Below, piece after piece: positions 1 to 8,762 of a DNA stretch of 64,000 nucleotides. The first letter of the stretch is position 1, and each line of letters starts with the position of its first letter. The DNA comes from DATFQI01 sp963816955. GTDB taxonomy: Bacteria; Actinomycetota; Thermoleophilia; Solirubrobacterales; Solirubrobacteraceae. The translations under genes were made by a program, and so were the position numbers. The notes beneath the pieces were generated by a model that saw nothing but the letters and a program-made list of their open reading frames with translations, did no database searches and had not been told where the DNA came from. The stretch lies in assembly GCA_963816955.1 (NCBI GenBank), contig CAWFME010000005.1:1240001-1304000 (forward strand). Reading direction: 5' to 3'.

Positions 1-379
1 CAACACCCGCCGCGCCGTGCGCAACTACCAGCGCAACCAGGGCCTCGCCGTCGACGGCATCGCCGGCCCCGTCACGCTGGCGCACCTCGGGCTCGCCGGG
101 TCCGCCGCCGCCCCGAAGCCCGCGGGCTCCTCCGGCGGCAGCGGCAGCGCGCCCAACGCCACGCTGGCCAAGATCGCCCAGTGCGAGTCCTCGGGCAATC
201 CGACCGCGGTCTCCGCCTCGGGCCAGTACCGCGGGAAGTACCAGTTCTCGCGTGCGACCTGGCGCGAGTACGGCGGCACGGGCGACCCCGCCGCCGCCCC
301 CGAGGCCGTGCAGGACCGCATCGCCGCAGCGCTGTACGCCGCCCGGGGCACCCAGCCCTGGCCGAACTGCGGCGGCTGA
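1..379 (+). CDS. Rpf-like transglycosylase with peptidoglycan-binding domain (3' part)
   Basis: The gene enters from the left edge, so its start is missing; the reading frame runs from base 2. The visible N-terminal part (AVRNYQRNQGLAVDGIAGP) matches the end of a PG_binding_1 domain. After a Gly/Ser/Ala-Pro linker follows a transglycosylase-like domain of the resuscitation-promoting-factor type: IAQCESSGN carries the expected catalytic Glu, followed by YRGKYQFSRATWREYGG and a paired Cys near the C-terminus (WPNCGG). The family is secreted and cleaves peptidoglycan glycan strands, often to assist growth or revival. The role here is inferred from the family. Confidence 0.85.
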   Translation, partial: NTRRAVRNYQRNQGLAVDGIAGPVTLAHLGLAGSAAAPKPAGSSGGSGSAPNATLAKIAQCESSGNPTAVSASGQYRGKYQFSRATWREYGGTGDPAAAPEAVQDRIAAALYAARGTQPWPNCGG

Positions 380-403
380 CGCGACCTGGTTCGAGGCGCT
401 GCG

Positions 404-1075
404 TTAGACCCAGCGCAGCGTCTCGGGCTCGTCGCGCATGCGCAGCACGCGCGCGGGGACCCCGCCGACGACGGCGTTGGCGGCCACGTCCTTGGTGACG
501 ACGGTGCTGGTGCCGACGATGGCGTTGTCGCCGACCGTCGAGCCGCGCAGGATGCAGGCGCCGTAGCCGATCCAGCAGTTGTTGCCGACGTTGACGTCGC
601 GCTTGTAGATGCCCTGCAGGCGGATCGGCCGGTCCTCCTCGACGACCCCGTGGTCGAAGTCGATCAGCATCACGCGGTCGGCGACGATGCACTCGCGGCC
701 GATCGAGACGTGCTGGAAGGCGGAGATCGTGCACTCCTGCCCCATCACGGTCTTCGCGCCGATCGAGACCTCGCCCTCGTGCGCGCGGATCTTCGAGCCG
801 TGGCCGATCCACGACCAGCGGCCCAGCCGCACCACCGCGTCGGGGCCGATCTCGAACTGCACGCCCGGGCCGACGAAGCACAGCCCGTCGGTCTGCAGGC
901 GCCCGCGCCAGCGCAGCTTCAGCCACGCCCAGCGGGCGATCAGCCGGCCGTACTTGAGGTTGAGCATGCCGTTGCGGCGCATGAACCGCAGGAGCTCCAG
1001 CGGCCCGCCGTGGAGCGGGGCCGGCTCGCCGCGCACCTGCAGCGGCCGCGACGGGGGCTTCGTCACCGCCGACAT
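404..1075 (-). CDS. Left-handed beta-helix acyltransferase (hexapeptide repeat)
   Basis: 223 aa. Hexapeptide-repeat protein of the LbetaH O-acetyltransferase type. About 60 N-terminal residues contain a short amphipathic Trp/Arg-rich stretch, then repeated [IV]G-x4 turns, a DFDHGV segment with the likely catalytic His, and the classic closing motif VGGVPARVLR. Such enzymes acetylate sugars or glycan intermediates using acetyl-CoA; the acceptor cannot be told. The start is the ATG at 1075, with TAGGAT 8 nt upstream. It is divergent from the MeaB-like gene, only 25 bp away, so the two promoters must overlap. It ends 24 bp from the convergent Rpf-like gene. Confidence 0.82.
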   Translation of the reverse strand: MSAVTKPPSRPLQVRGEPAPLHGGPLELLRFMRRNGMLNLKYGRLIARWAWLKLRWRGRLQTDGLCFVGPGVQFEIGPDAVVRLGRWSWIGHGSKIRAHEGEVSIGAKTVMGQECTISAFQHVSIGRECIVADRVMLIDFDHGVVEEDRPIRLQGIYKRDVNVGNNCWIGYGACILRGSTVGDNAIVGTSTVVTKDVAANAVVGGVPARVLRMRDEPETLRWV

Positions 1076-1083
1076 ACCGGCTG

Positions 1084-1093
1084 ATCCTAGTGC
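1084..1093. promoter_or_regulatory. Shared divergent -10 region (acyltransferase / meaB)
   Basis: The sequence ATCCTAGTGC gives TAGGAT on the minus strand, 8 nt before the acyltransferase start, and TAGTGC on the plus strand, 7 nt before the meaB ATG. The two hexamers share the central TA. The plus-strand hexamer is weak because its last base is not T. Both transcripts would be leaderless or nearly so. Confidence 0.45.
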
Positions 1094-1100
1094 TGCCATC

Positions 1101-2111
1101 ATGCGGCGGCTCATGGGCGACAGGGACGCAAACCTCGCGGAACGGCTGCTCAAGGGGGACAAGCGCGCGCTGGCGCGCGGCATCTCGCTCGTGGAGGACG
1201 ACGACCCGCGGGGCTGGGCGCTCGTGCGCGAGGTGTACCCGCATACGGGCTCGGCGCAGGTGGTCGGCTTCACGGGCCCGCCGGGCGCCGGCAAGTCGAC
1301 GCTGATCGGCGCGCTCGTCGCCCACCGCCGCAAGGCCGACCGCCAGATCGCCGTGCTCTCGATCGACCCGAGCTCGCCGTTCCGCGGCGGCGCGCTGCTC
1401 GGCGACCGGATCCGGCTCACCGAGCACTTCCTGGACCCCGGCGTGTTCATCCGCTCGATGGCCACGCGCGGGGCGCTCGGCGGGCTCGCGGAGGCGGCGC
1501 TGCAGACCGCGCTGCTGATGGACGCCGCCGGCCGCGACGACGTGTTCCTGGAGACCGTCGGCGTCGGCCAGGCGGAGGTCGACGTGATCGACCATGCCGA
1601 CTCGGTCGTGCTCGTGCTGATCCCGGGCTCGGGGGACTCGATCCAGGCGCTCAAGGCGGGCGTGATGGAGATCCCGGACGTGATCGTCGTCAACAAGGCC
1701 GACCACCCGCTGACCGACACGATGGTGCGCGAGATCAAGGGCGTGCTCACGCTCGCCCCGCAGGGGAGCTGGCCCGTGCCGATCGTCAAGACGGAGGCCC
1801 ACCGCGGCGAGGGCATCGAGGAGCTCGACGCCAAGCTGCGCGAGCACCGCGAGCACGTGGAGGCCGAGGGCACGCTGTCCGAGCGCCGCCGGCGCAACCT
1901 CATGAACGAGGTGCTCGGGCTCGCCACGGTGCGCCTGCGCCGCGCGCTGGAGGCGACCCTGCACGAGGACCCCGAGGTGCGCGAGCTGCTCGACGAGGTC
2001 GTCGCCCGCCGCCTGGACCCGGCCAGCGCCGCCAGCGCGATCCTCGCCCGCGGTGCGGTCGAGGCCGGCGAGGCCGCGCGGCCCGACCAGCAGGCGGAGG
2101 CGGCGGGGTAG
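1101..2111 (+). CDS. meaB: MeaB/ArgK-family GTPase chaperone for B12-dependent acyl-CoA mutase
   Basis: 336 aa, a G3E P-loop GTPase. The visible motifs are Walker A GPPGAGKST (around residue 60), the switch region SIDPSSPFRGGALLGDR, ETVGVGQAEVDV, and the base-recognition motif NKAD. MeaB proteins load adenosylcobalamin into methylmalonyl/isobutyryl-CoA mutases and protect them from inactivation. The likely clients are the mutase subunits at 12.4 and 14.4 kb, so chaperone and client are about 10 kb apart instead of adjacent. The start is the ATG at 1101; the ATG at 1113 is an in-frame alternative. The C-terminal helical dimerisation region is complete. Confidence 0.9.
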   Translation: MRRLMGDRDANLAERLLKGDKRALARGISLVEDDDPRGWALVREVYPHTGSAQVVGFTGPPGAGKSTLIGALVAHRRKADRQIAVLSIDPSSPFRGGALLGDRIRLTEHFLDPGVFIRSMATRGALGGLAEAALQTALLMDAAGRDDVFLETVGVGQAEVDVIDHADSVVLVLIPGSGDSIQALKAGVMEIPDVIVVNKADHPLTDTMVREIKGVLTLAPQGSWPVPIVKTEAHRGEGIEELDAKLREHREHVEAEGTLSERRRRNLMNEVLGLATVRLRRALEATLHEDPEVRELLDEVVARRLDPASAASAILARGAVEAGEAARPDQQAEAAG

Positions 2112-2121
2112 GAGCGGTGGG

Positions 2122-2577
2122 ATGACGGGCGACCCGAGACGCGGAGTGACCCGCCGGGCACTGGCCGCAGCGGTCGCGGCGGTGGCGGTCGCGGGGTGCG
2201 GCGGGGCGCCGGAGAAGCCCCGCTCGAGCGCCACGCCGACGCCGGACGCGACCCCGACCCCGACCGCGGCTCCGCGCTCCGAGCCCGCTCTGGAGCGCCC
2301 GCGCTGCCGCGCGGACGTGCCCCAGTGCCGCAGCACGAGCGGCCGGATCGTGTTCGTCGAGCGCGTCGACCCCGACGGCGACGGCGACCTGCACGTCGTC
2401 GTGGCCGACCGGCGCGGCGTGACGCTGCGCGGGCTCACCGCGATCGACGTGTCGAAGCAGCTGCGCCCACGGCGTGATCCCCGCATCGGCGAGCAGGCCG
2501 CCGCCATGGGGCCGGTGCAGACGGGGTCGTACGGGCAGTCGCAGATCCACGCTCTGGTCTTCCGCACGCGGCGCTGA
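2122..2577 (+). CDS. Putative lipoprotein of unknown function
   Basis: 151 aa. The N-terminus has a twin-arginine-like TRRALAAA, a hydrophobic stretch and a lipobox-like VAGCGG, so it is probably a lipid-anchored exported protein. A Thr/Pro-rich linker (about residues 30-55) leads to a small domain of around 90 residues with two Cys (RCRADVPQC) and a GDGDLHVVVADR stretch. No family is recognised. GGAG lies 7 nt before the ATG at 2122. The gene starts 10 bp after meaB, so cotranscription is possible, and ends 16 bp from a convergent gene. Confidence 0.65.
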   Translation: MTGDPRRGVTRRALAAAVAAVAVAGCGGAPEKPRSSATPTPDATPTPTAAPRSEPALERPRCRADVPQCRSTSGRIVFVERVDPDGDGDLHVVVADRRGVTLRGLTAIDVSKQLRPRRDPRIGEQAAAMGPVQTGSYGQSQIHALVFRTRR

Positions 2578-2593
2578 GGCTCGTTCGCCACGC

Positions 2594-3793
2594 TCAGCGC
2601 CCGGCGCCGAGCCACCCACCACCGACCGCATCAGCGACCACCCAGACGCTGAGCCCCAGCGTCACCACCGCGAGCAGGACACCGACCACGCGAAACCGCC
2701 GCACCCCCCACGCCGACAACGCAGCGAGCAGCGGCACCACCGCGATCAGCGGCAGCCCCGGGAACCACGGCCCGTCGACGTCGTCGACCGTGAACGCGGC
2801 GATCAGCCACTGCGCCGCGCTCGTCGCAACGAGCAGCTCGGCCACGCGCTCGGCCTCGCGGCGCGCCGGGATCGCGGCCGCCACCCGCTCGAGGCGCGAG
2901 CGCGCGAGCAGCCACGCGCCGGCGAAGGCGAGCGCGAGCACCGGCGCCCAGCGCAGCAGCCCCGCGGAGGGGTCCAGCCACAGGCCGAGCAGGTTGGGCG
3001 CGCGCTCGGCGATCCCGGCCGCATCGTCGCCCGGCGCCGCCGCGGCCGCCGACGGCAAGGGTCCGCCGAACAGCGTCTCGTTGAGCCGCGCGTAGAACAC
3101 GACGGAGCCGAGCATCAGCTCCGCGGTGATCAGCGCCACCAGCCGCCGGCCCTCCTGCGAGGTCCAGCGCACGAGGCACACCGCGACCGGCAGCCCGGCC
3201 ACGGCCAGCGCGGCGTCGAGCCATGGCAGCAGCGCGAGCAGCAGCGCGCCGGCATAGGCGTGCCGCAGCCGCGCCCGCTCGCGGACGCGCACGGCGCACA
3301 GTGCGGCGCCCGCGAGCAGCGCCGCGGCGATCGGTTCCGGCGAGACGGTCGTCGCGGCCGCCAGGGCCGGCGGCGAGAGCCCAGCGACGAGCACGGCCGC
3401 GCTCGCCCACGGCTCGGGCACCACCCGCCGCGCGAGCGCCGCCGCCAGCACGAACGCGAGCGCGGTGAGCGCGGCGATCGCGAGCTCCACGAGACCCGCC
3501 CCGCCGAGCGCGTAGGCCGGCGAGATCGCCAGCGGCAGCCCGACGCCCTGCGGCTCGCGCAGCCGCCCGAGCACGAGCGTGCCGCTCGGGCGGACCTCAC
3601 GTGCCGTGAACTCCCGCCACTGGTCTCCCGCGTACTGGTTGACGAGGTCGACATCGCCGTCCTCGACCCAGGAGCGGGCCGCGAGCAGGTGGTGCAGCTC
3701 GTCGCCCGCGTAGTCCTCCCCGGCGGTCGCGGGGATCGAGAGCGTCGCGGCGTAGACCGCGAGCAGGAGCGCCCCGAGGGCGGCGAGCCTCAC
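2594..3793 (-). CDS. Polytopic membrane protein, GT-C glycosyltransferase-like
   Basis: 399 aa with an N-terminal signal-anchor and roughly nine or ten hydrophobic segments. An acidic motif after the first membrane segment (GEDYAGDELHHL) resembles the Asp/Glu-containing first loop of GT-C enzymes such as the ArnT/PMT group, which transfer sugars from polyprenyl phosphates outside the membrane. The similarity is topological, and I do not recognise a named family. The start is the GTG at 3793, 19 bp downstream of the end of the PhoX-type gene, so the two may be cotranscribed. Confidence 0.6.
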   Translation of the reverse strand: MRLAALGALLLAVYAATLSIPATAGEDYAGDELHHLLAARSWVEDGDVDLVNQYAGDQWREFTAREVRPSGTLVLGRLREPQGVGLPLAISPAYALGGAGLVELAIAALTALAFVLAAALARRVVPEPWASAAVLVAGLSPPALAAATTVSPEPIAAALLAGAALCAVRVRERARLRHAYAGALLLALLPWLDAALAVAGLPVAVCLVRWTSQEGRRLVALITAELMLGSVVFYARLNETLFGGPLPSAAAAAPGDDAAGIAERAPNLLGLWLDPSAGLLRWAPVLALAFAGAWLLARSRLERVAAAIPARREAERVAELLVATSAAQWLIAAFTVDDVDGPWFPGLPLIAVVPLLAALSAWGVRRFRVVGVLLAVVTLGLSVWVVADAVGGGWLGAGR

Positions 3794-3812
3794 GGGGCGC
3801 TCATGCCATGCG

Positions 3813-5273
3813 TTAGAGCACGCCCCGCTTCCACGGCCCCCAGATCGCGAACGTCAGGCCGCTGGAGGCCTGGATGTTCACGAACAGCACCTTGCCGTCG
3901 GGCGTGAACGTCGAGCCGGCGAACTCCTCCTGCTGGCGGCCCGCGATCGCGTTGCGCGCGAAGTCGAAGATCTTGCCGTCGGGCGTGACCCCGCGCAGGT
4001 AGTTCTCGACCGGTCCGTCCTCGCACAGCAGCGAGCACTTGCGCGGGCTGATGCACAGGTTGTCCGGGAGCTCGAGCACGGTGCGGCTCGGCGACTCGAA
4101 CAGCAGGGTCAGCGTGCTCGCGGCCGTGTCGTAGACCCACAACTGGCCGAAGCCGTCGCCGTAGCCGGCCGGGGGCGGCTCGCCGGGGGGCGTGTCGCCG
4201 CCCTGCGTGGACACGAGGTAGACCTTGCCCGAGTCGTAGAAGATGCCCTCGAGCCGGCTGAAGATCGCCGCGCCCTTCGCGCGCCCCTGGTCGCCGACGG
4301 CCACGATCGCCTGGTTGTTCGTGGTGCCAGGCGCGAACGTCGGGTCGGGGTTGTCGATCTTGACCCACTCGACGCCGTAGGTCACGCCGGGGGTCTGCCC
4401 CTTGTCGAGCACGGCGTTGCTCCGGCCCGCGATCTTGAGCATCTCGAGCGTCCCGCCGTCCGTCAGGCGCTTGGCCGTCATGGGGTTCTGCGGCGCCCGG
4501 TAGCGGTAGAAGCCCGACGGGAACTCGAAGTTGTCCTCGGTCAGGTACAGGAACCCCGTCGTCGGGTCGACGTCGACCGCCTCGTGCGCGAAGCGGCCGG
4601 CCGAGCGGATCGGCTCGAGCTTCTGATACTCGCCCGCGTCCCACGAGACAGGGACCTCGAAGACGTAGCCGTGCTTGCGCTGGAGCAGGCTGTTGTTGCC
4701 GCCAGTGAAGTCGTTGCCGACGTCGGGCCCGTTGACGGTCTCCTCGCAGGTGAGCCAAGTGCCCCACGGCGTCGCGCCGCCGGCGCAGTTCATCTGCGTG
4801 CCGTTGCCGCTCACCCAGGAGTCGACCTTGGAGGCGTGGCGGTTGACCTCGAGCGTCGTGGTGCCGCCGCCCGCCACCGGGTCATAAGCCTTCGACCGAT
4901 CGCCGAACGCGCCGACGGGGCCGTTGACCTCGTGGTTGCGCACGAGCCGGTAGCGGCTCGGCCCAGCGTTGAACGCCGCCATGCCGTCGTGGCGGCCCGG
5001 CGTGAGCACGCCGTCGTCCATCGGTGTGCCGGTCGGCGTGAAGCTGCGGTACTCGAAGCCCTCGGGCAGGTGCAGCCGCACCACGCCGTCGGTCTCGTCG
5101 GGCACGGGCACGAGCGGGCCGTAGCCGCCGTTGTTCGGCGCCACCCCCGTCGAGCCGACGGCCAGCGCGCCGCGCGCGAAGATGCCTTGCAGTGGCCCGC
5201 TCAAGGCGGTGAGCCCGGCGACGGAGATCCCGGCCCTCTTCAGGAACTCGCGCCGATCGGTGAGCGTCGTCAT
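3813..5273 (-). CDS. PhoX-type (DUF839) exported alkaline phosphatase
   Basis: 486 aa. The N-terminus RREFLKRAG followed by a hydrophobic core is a clear Tat signal peptide, expected because PhoX enzymes are exported folded with Ca/Fe cofactors. Family hallmarks are visible: LVRNHE, the segment NCAGGATPWGTWLTCEE, FAHEAVDVDPTTG, YLTEDNF and DNLCISPR. These enzymes release phosphate from organic phosphoesters outside the cell. The start is the ATG at 5273, with GAGGAGGG just upstream, one of the strongest Shine-Dalgarno sites in the window. No Pho box was identified by eye. Confidence 0.85.
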   Translation of the reverse strand: MTTLTDRREFLKRAGISVAGLTALSGPLQGIFARGALAVGSTGVAPNNGGYGPLVPVPDETDGVVRLHLPEGFEYRSFTPTGTPMDDGVLTPGRHDGMAAFNAGPSRYRLVRNHEVNGPVGAFGDRSKAYDPVAGGGTTTLEVNRHASKVDSWVSGNGTQMNCAGGATPWGTWLTCEETVNGPDVGNDFTGGNNSLLQRKHGYVFEVPVSWDAGEYQKLEPIRSAGRFAHEAVDVDPTTGFLYLTEDNFEFPSGFYRYRAPQNPMTAKRLTDGGTLEMLKIAGRSNAVLDKGQTPGVTYGVEWVKIDNPDPTFAPGTTNNQAIVAVGDQGRAKGAAIFSRLEGIFYDSGKVYLVSTQGGDTPPGEPPPAGYGDGFGQLWVYDTAASTLTLLFESPSRTVLELPDNLCISPRKCSLLCEDGPVENYLRGVTPDGKIFDFARNAIAGRQQEEFAGSTFTPDGKVLFVNIQASSGLTFAIWGPWKRGVL

Positions 5274-5305
5274 CAAACCCTCCTCAGGGTCGATTTTCGA
5301 GCAGC

Positions 5306-6751
5306 TTAGTCGCCGCGCGCGAGCCCGTCGGCGAGCTCGAGGATCATCCGCACGCCGAAGCCCGTCCCGCCCTTGTTCGCATACGCCTTTCCGGTGTCCC
5401 AGGCGGTGCCCGCGATGTCCACGTGCGCCCACGGCACGTTGCCCGTGAAGCGCTTGAGGAACTCCGCCGCGACGATCGAGCCCGCCTTGCGCGTCTCGAC
5501 CGAGTTGGCGATGTCGGCGTAGCGGCCCTCGATCGCCTTCGCGTAGTCGGGGTGCAGCGGCAGCCGCCACACGAGCTCGCCCGCGCGGGCGCCGGCCTCC
5601 GTGACGGCCTCGCACCAGGCGTCGTCCGTGCCGAACAGGCCGGCGTGCGTGTCGCCGAACGTCGTGACGATCGCGCCGGTGAGGGTGGCGAAGTCGATCA
5701 GGCGCTCCGCGCCCAGCTCGACCGCGTGGGCCAGGCAGTCGGCGAGCACGAGCCGCCCCTCGGCGTCCGTGTTGACGATCTCGATCGTCGTGCCGGTCTT
5801 GGCGCGCACGATGTCGCCGGGCTTGAGGGCGTGGCCCGACGGGAGGTTCTCGGTCGCTCCGATCACGGCCACGACCGGGACCGGCAGCCCGAGCCGGGCG
5901 ATCGCGCCCGTCGCCTCGAGCACGGCCGCGCCGCCGGACATGTCGAACTTCATCTCGCTCATCTTCATGCCGGGCTTGAGCGAGATGCCGCCCGAGTCGA
6001 ACGTCACGGCCTTGCCGACCAGCCCCAGCACCGGGCCGGTGGCGTCGGCGGGGGCGTAGCGGATCGTGATCAGCTGCGGCTCCTCGTCGCTGCCGCGCGC
6101 GACGCCGGCGAACGCGCCCATCCCGGCCGCCTCGATCTCCGCCCGGCCCATCGTCTCGACGGTCAGCGTGCCCAGCTCCGCGGCGAGCTCGCGCGCGCGC
6201 TCGGCGAGCCGCGTCGGCGTCATGTCGTTGGCCGGCGCGTGCTGGAGGTCGCGCGCGGCGTTGGTGGCCTCCGCCGCGACGGCGGCGCGCGCCACCGGCG
6301 CCGAGACGTCGTGGTGGGCGGCGACCGCGAGCCGCTCGATCCGGGCGTCGTCGTCGGGCTTGCTCTTGTGCGCGCGATACGAGTAGGCCGCCAGCAGCGT
6401 GCCCTCCACGAACCCGCCGGCCTCGGCGTCGCCGACGTGGTGCGGGAGCTCCCAGCACAAGAAGCGCGTGCCGAGCTCACGCGCGCGGCCGGCGACGCGC
6501 GCGGCGGCCACGCGGGCGCGCTCGGCGTCGAACTCGTCGCGCTTGCCGAGCCCCGCCAGCACGTAGCGGTTGCCGCCGGCGTGCGCGACCGCGAGCTTGC
6601 GCAGCTTGGGCCTTGCCTCGCCGGAGTCCACGAGCGCCTGCAGCGCGCCCCCGTCGACGTCGTGGGCGATCGGCTCGCCCTCGAAGAGGCCGATGGCGAT
6701 GGTGTCGGCGCCGGTCTCGGCGGGGGCTTCGGTCGTGGCTTCGGCGCGCAT
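5306..6751 (-). CDS. pepA: Leucyl aminopeptidase (M17)
   Basis: 481 aa. Cytosolic M17 aminopeptidase that removes N-terminal residues from peptides and depends on two metal ions. The catalytic domain is complete: VGKAVTFDSGGISLKPG (Lys and Asp ligands), MKFDMSGGAAVLEA (Asp) and the signature NTDAEGRLVLAD (Asp, Glu, catalytic Arg). The N-terminal half is the less conserved regulatory/hexamer domain. The start is the ATG at 6751, with TACGAT 6 nt upstream, in place of a longer form without support. It is divergent from the thiolase gene and shares a promoter core with it. Confidence 0.93.
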   Translation of the reverse strand: MRAEATTEAPAETGADTIAIGLFEGEPIAHDVDGGALQALVDSGEARPKLRKLAVAHAGGNRYVLAGLGKRDEFDAERARVAAARVAGRARELGTRFLCWELPHHVGDAEAGGFVEGTLLAAYSYRAHKSKPDDDARIERLAVAAHHDVSAPVARAAVAAEATNAARDLQHAPANDMTPTRLAERARELAAELGTLTVETMGRAEIEAAGMGAFAGVARGSDEEPQLITIRYAPADATGPVLGLVGKAVTFDSGGISLKPGMKMSEMKFDMSGGAAVLEATGAIARLGLPVPVVAVIGATENLPSGHALKPGDIVRAKTGTTIEIVNTDAEGRLVLADCLAHAVELGAERLIDFATLTGAIVTTFGDTHAGLFGTDDAWCEAVTEAGARAGELVWRLPLHPDYAKAIEGRYADIANSVETRKAGSIVAAEFLKRFTGNVPWAHVDIAGTAWDTGKAYANKGGTGFGVRMILELADGLARGD

Positions 6752-6757
6752 CGGCGC

Positions 6758-6767
6758 ATCGTAGACT
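6758..6767. promoter_or_regulatory. Shared bidirectional -10 (pepA / thiolase)
   Basis: The sequence ATCGTAGACT reads TACGAT on the minus strand (6 nt before the pepA ATG) and TAGACT on the plus strand (7 nt before the thiolase ATG). The two -10 hexamers overlap by the central TA. Only 23 bp separate the two start codons, so both genes must initiate from this block and both messages should be leaderless. Confidence 0.6.
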
Positions 6768-6774
6768 CGCCGCC

Positions 6775-7950
6775 ATGCCCAAGACCGTGATCCTGAGCTC
6801 CGCCCGCACACCCGTCGGCAAGATGGGCGGAGGCCTGTCCTCGCTTCACTCGACCGACCTCGGCGGCATCGCCATCGGCGCCGCGCTCGAGCGCGCCGGC
6901 GTCGCGCCCGAGCAGGTGCAGCACGTGGTGATGGGCCAGGTGCTGCAGGCCGGCGCGGGCCAGATCCCCTCGCGCCAGGCGCAGATCAAGGCCGGCATCC
7001 CGATCGAGGTCTCCTCGGAGACGATCAACAAGGTCTGCGCGTCCGGCATCCGCGCGGTCGGCCTGCTCGACCAGTCGATCCGCGCCGGCGACATGGAGAT
7101 CGGCATCGGCGGCGGCATGGAGTCGATGTCGCAGGCGCCGTACCTGCTCCCGAACGCCCGCTTCGGCTTCCGCATGGGCGACGTCAAGGCGCTCGACGCG
7201 ATGGTCCACGACGGGCTCACCAACGCCTTCACCGGCAAGCAGATGTTCCAGGAGGCCACGGAGGTCGGCGACGAGCTCGAGATCACGCGTGCGGACATGG
7301 ACCGCTGGGCGCTGCGCTCGCACGAGCGCACGATCGCGGCCACCGACGAGGGCCGGATCCCGGAGGAGATCGTCCCCGTGACCGTCAAGGGCCGCAAGAG
7401 CGACACCGTGGTGGAGGTCGACGAGGCGCCGCGCCGCGACTCCTCGCTGGAGTCGCTCGCGAAGCTGCCCGGCCTGCACGGCAAGGAGGGCTCGCACACC
7501 GCCGGCAACTCGCCCGGCGTCAACGACGGCGCTGGCGCGATCGTCGTCTCCTCGGACGAGTGGGCCGAGCGCGAGGGCAAGGAGATCCTGGCCACGATCG
7601 TCGCCCAGGCGGCGGTCGCCGACGAGTTCGCCTACCTCGCCCGCACGCCCGCCAACGCGGCCAAGGCCGCGCTCGAGAAGGCGGGCCTGCAGCCCGGCGA
7701 CATCGACCTGTGGGAGATCAACGAGGCGTTCGCGTCGGTGACGCTGAACTCGATCCGGATGCTCGGCATCGATGAGGAGCGCGTCAACGTCAACGGCGGC
7801 GCGGTCGCCATCGGCCACCCGATCGGCGCCTCGGGCGCCCGCATCCTCGCCGCGCTCGTGCACGAGCTGCGCCGGCGCGGCGGCGGCTACGGCTGCGCGG
7901 CGATCTGCTCGGGCGGCGGCCAGGGCGACGCCGTGATCGTGCAGGTGTGA
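6775..7950 (+). CDS. Acetyl-CoA acetyltransferase (thiolase)
   Basis: 391 aa. Thiolase that cleaves 3-ketoacyl-CoA or condenses two acetyl-CoA. The acyl-accepting Cys88 lies in INKVCASGIR, the second motif is NEAFA, the glycine-rich NGGAVAIGHPIGASGAR is intact, and the C-terminal CSGGGQGD carries the second catalytic Cys. The length is normal. It heads an overlapping operon with a HAD hydrolase and an acyl-CoA dehydrogenase, pointing to fatty or branched acyl-CoA breakdown. The start is the ATG at 6775, behind a leaderless-type -10. Confidence 0.93.
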   Translation: MPKTVILSSARTPVGKMGGGLSSLHSTDLGGIAIGAALERAGVAPEQVQHVVMGQVLQAGAGQIPSRQAQIKAGIPIEVSSETINKVCASGIRAVGLLDQSIRAGDMEIGIGGGMESMSQAPYLLPNARFGFRMGDVKALDAMVHDGLTNAFTGKQMFQEATEVGDELEITRADMDRWALRSHERTIAATDEGRIPEEIVPVTVKGRKSDTVVEVDEAPRRDSSLESLAKLPGLHGKEGSHTAGNSPGVNDGAGAIVVSSDEWAEREGKEILATIVAQAAVADEFAYLARTPANAAKAALEKAGLQPGDIDLWEINEAFASVTLNSIRMLGIDEERVNVNGGAVAIGHPIGASGARILAALVHELRRRGGGYGCAAICSGGGQGDAVIVQV

Positions 7951-8762
7951 CCGAGCGGCCGCACATCCTCCCGCCCCCGCCCGGGGGCGGGGCGCTGCGG
8001 CGGCCGGACGAGCCCGGCGCGGCGTTCTTCGACCTCGACCGCACGCTGATGGCGGGCTCGAGCGCGTTCCAGTTCGGCCGCGCCGCCTACCGGGCGGGGC
8101 TCGTCAACCGCCGCGCGCTCGCCCGCGACGCCTGGGAGAACCTGCTCTTCCGGCTGCGCGGCTCCACCGACGCGGGCACGGACGCGCTGCGCGAGCGGAT
8201 CGCGCAGCTGCTGAAGGGCGTGCGCGTGCGCGACCTGCAGCGGCTTGCCCCCGACGTGCTCGCCGGCGTGCTGCCGCGGCTGTACCCGAAGATGCTCGCG
8301 ATCGCCTACGAGCACCAGGACGCCGGCCGCCCGATCTTCATCTGCACGGCCGCCTCGCAGGAGATGGCCGAGCTGATGGCGATCGTGCTCACGTTCGACG
8401 GGGCGGTCGGCTCGGTCAGCGAGGTCGTCGACGGCCACTACACCGGCCGCGCGGGCGGGCCGTTCACCTACCGCGAGGGCAAGGCGGAGGCGATCCGCGA
8501 CCTGGCCGCGCGCGAGGGGATCGACCTGGCGCGCTCGTGGGGCTACTCCGACTCCGAGTCCGATCTGCCGATGCTGCGCGCGGTCGGCCGCCCGGTGGCG
8601 GTCAACCCCGACGCCGAGCTCGCGCGCGTGGCCCGCGAGGAGGGCTGGGAGGTCCTGCGCTTCGACCGGCTCGGGCGGCGGCTGCGCGTCGCCGCCGCGG
8701 CGGTCGGCGCCGCGGCGGTCGGCGGCATCGGCTCGCGGGCGATCCAGCGGGCGCGCGCATGA
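7947..8762 (+). CDS. HAD-IB family hydrolase (phosphoserine-phosphatase-like)
   Basis: 271 aa. HAD phosphatase with motif I FFDLDRTLM (nucleophile Asp and acid Asp), motif II in ICTAAS, the conserved Lys in YREGKAEAI, and motif III YSDSESDLPML. The C-terminus ends in a hydrophobic Ala/Gly-rich helix, possibly membrane-associated. HAD-IB proteins of this shape occur in actinobacterial lipid gene sets; the substrate is unknown. It starts at a GTG overlapping the thiolase stop (GTGA) and its own stop overlaps the next ATG (ATGA), so translation is coupled. Confidence 0.82.
   Translation: MTERPHILPPPPGGGALRRPDEPGAAFFDLDRTLMAGSSAFQFGRAAYRAGLVNRRALARDAWENLLFRLRGSTDAGTDALRERIAQLLKGVRVRDLQRLAPDVLAGVLPRLYPKMLAIAYEHQDAGRPIFICTAASQEMAELMAIVLTFDGAVGSVSEVVDGHYTGRAGGPFTYREGKAEAIRDLAAREGIDLARSWGYSDSESDLPMLRAVGRPVAVNPDAELARVAREEGWEVLRFDRLGRRLRVAAAAVGAAAVGGIGSRAIQRARA

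Noticed and set aside
72..2615. An 847-codon minus-strand open frame over the acyltransferase and meaB genes
   Set aside because: Arg/Ala/Gly-rich shadow frame with no motifs; two well-supported genes occupy the region. Long antisense frames are expected in DNA this GC-rich.
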